Below, one piece after another: positions 58,885 to 60,000 of a stretch of 60,000 bases of DNA. This DNA comes from Takakia lepidozioides (lineage: Eukaryota; Streptophyta; Takakiopsida; Takakiales; Takakiaceae): NCBI GenBank assembly GCA_030704615.1, contig CM060734.1:33436042-33496041 (forward strand), written 5' to 3'. Position numbers and translations under genes: made by a program. Below the pieces are notes generated by a model, which was not told the origin of the DNA, ran no database searches, and worked only from the letters and a program-made list of their open reading frames with translations. Within the stretch, counting starts at the first letter, position 1. Each line of letters begins with the position of its first letter.

Positions 58885-60000
58885 CACCCCATTGATAGCA
58901 ATGCCCCCATCCCTTGGCCTTCTCTAGTGGACAAGGACAAGGCTGAGATCAACTAGAATCACAAAAAGAACCGAGAATCCAAGGTGAATGAGCACCTCAA
59001 TTTTGAACAACTCTGTCGCAAGCGCTGAAATTCAGATTGGTTGTGATAGCCCCATGGTCTCCTGTGAAGTTATGTTCAACTTTGGCTCCCCAAGCTTGGC
59101 TGTGGCATCCCAAGCAACATGATGGCTCCTCTCCCACTCATTGTAGTGACTCTTGTTGCAGGGCTATGTTAGGATATAGCAATACGGGGAGTCACTCCGG
59201 AGTCTCTTGGCTCAATCAACTAACCTCTAGTCCCCCTTTTTCTCCCCTACTGTAACACACTTTAGGTGCCCGACAACGATAATCTCGCAGCTCTTCCTCA
59301 AGCTTCATCTAGCTTGCCTTCTTCAGGGGTTACAAGTCATCTCCCATTCATCCTCCTCATTTCATATTCTTGGCATGTGATCAATGGATCACACAGGACC
59401 GTACTCTGGTTACTCCGTTTGATTGTCTATTTGCTCTCTACATTTCTTATAAGCTTGGACGGTTTGGGTGTTACCCAATCCCTATGATGTACCTGCTTTA
59501 CAGGAATGCTAGAGTGCGAGCCTAAAGACATCATGAGCAGGTTTTTGTTCACAATCTCAAGGTCGCTATGACAGCTGGGGGCCCATAACCATGGAGAGAA
59601 GATCTAATGTGACAACGACATGGAAACAAGTAGGGTGGTCATACTTTTTAGATTACGGAACTTGAGGGCTATAATCTTGCTGTCTACCAAAATCCAATCA
59701 GATACGGATCCAAGAAGATATGGCTATTTGAAAAACAAGGTGCAACCCAAAACGGGTCAACCCCGCGTTTAGGGGTTAAGCGACAAACCAAGAAGTGAAG
59801 ACATTGACAAAACATGTGTAATTTTCGTGTATTGCACGACAAATATGTTGGATTCGTAAACTAAAACAAATCGGCGAGCAGAGCACATGAGACTCATTCC
59901 TATAAGTACTAAGAGGACCCAGTTGGCCCAAGGGGCTGGTCTAAGGCTTGCCCTCGATCCTGAACTAATAGGTGGGGCGTCACTACCTCATAATGAGCAC
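58885..60000. other. No recognisable gene
   Basis: Short unrelated open frames only. No motif, RNA gene or repeat found. Confidence 0.45.

Noticed and set aside
59755-59785. Telomere-like TTTAGGG
   Set aside because: A single GTTTAGGGG occurrence without tandem repetition.

Overview
The window is nuclear DNA from a green plant (Streptophyta), very probably a repeat-rich genome such as a charophyte alga (Chara-like) or a seedless land plant. The evidence is a 20-exon, GT-AG-spliced bifunctional delta-1-pyrroline-5-carboxylate synthetase (P5CS) gene at the right, a PPR-type tandem motif, and plant-style Ty3/gypsy, CACTA, MULE, hAT, Helitron and LINE remnants. The species cannot be fixed from the sequence alone. 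There is no bacterial gene organisation, CRISPR array, rRNA or convincing tRNA.

Layout. Positions 1-9406 hold copy A (+ strand, left end outside the window) of a large Ty3/gypsy family. 9408-11656 is the end of a different gypsy element whose integrase reading frame runs into a PHD finger, followed by its LTR and a second, cut LTR. 11657-13315 is a sharply AT-rich Helitron/PIF1-helicase remnant. 13866-14615 and 27758-30330 are the two halves of a decayed MULE-type transposase gene (FLYWCH-like region, DDE core, SWIM zinc finger). It is split by copy B, a complete 13,137-bp element of the same family as copy A, on the - strand, with two LTRs and a perfect 5-bp target duplication (ACCCG). 30706-32019 is a CACTA transposase remnant. 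32388-33071 is an array of PPR-like units. 34285-40361 is a chromovirus-like gypsy element on the - strand, interrupted by a 1,878-bp MULE-like element (34830-36707) with a perfect 10-bp target duplication and a SWIM zinc-finger ORF as cargo. 40417-41180 is a hAT transposase remnant. 45642-57380 is the P5CS gene, with a truncated LINE in intron 9 and tandem repeats in several introns. A 358-bp hAT-type MITE lies at 58518-58875.

The most unusual system is the A/B retrotransposon family. Between pol and the 3' LTR it carries about 4 kb of additional coding sequence (ORF3, about 1,320 codons: N-terminal domain, basic patch, long coiled coil, conserved C-terminal domain, Arg/Ser tail), present in both copies. 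A further ORF (ORF0) starts inside the 5' LTR and runs through the primer-binding site. In copy B the integrase frame stays open through a repeat array into ORF3. Degenerate ACAGCC-word arrays occur both in the LTRs and at the pol/ORF3 junction.

The only gene that looks functional is P5CS, which makes the proline precursor from glutamate in two steps in one polypeptide. Nearly everything else is nested mobile DNA in several layers: A lies in the PHD-gypsy, B in the MULE-SWIM gene, the MULE-like element in the chromovirus, the Helitron in an LTR, and the LINE in a P5CS intron.
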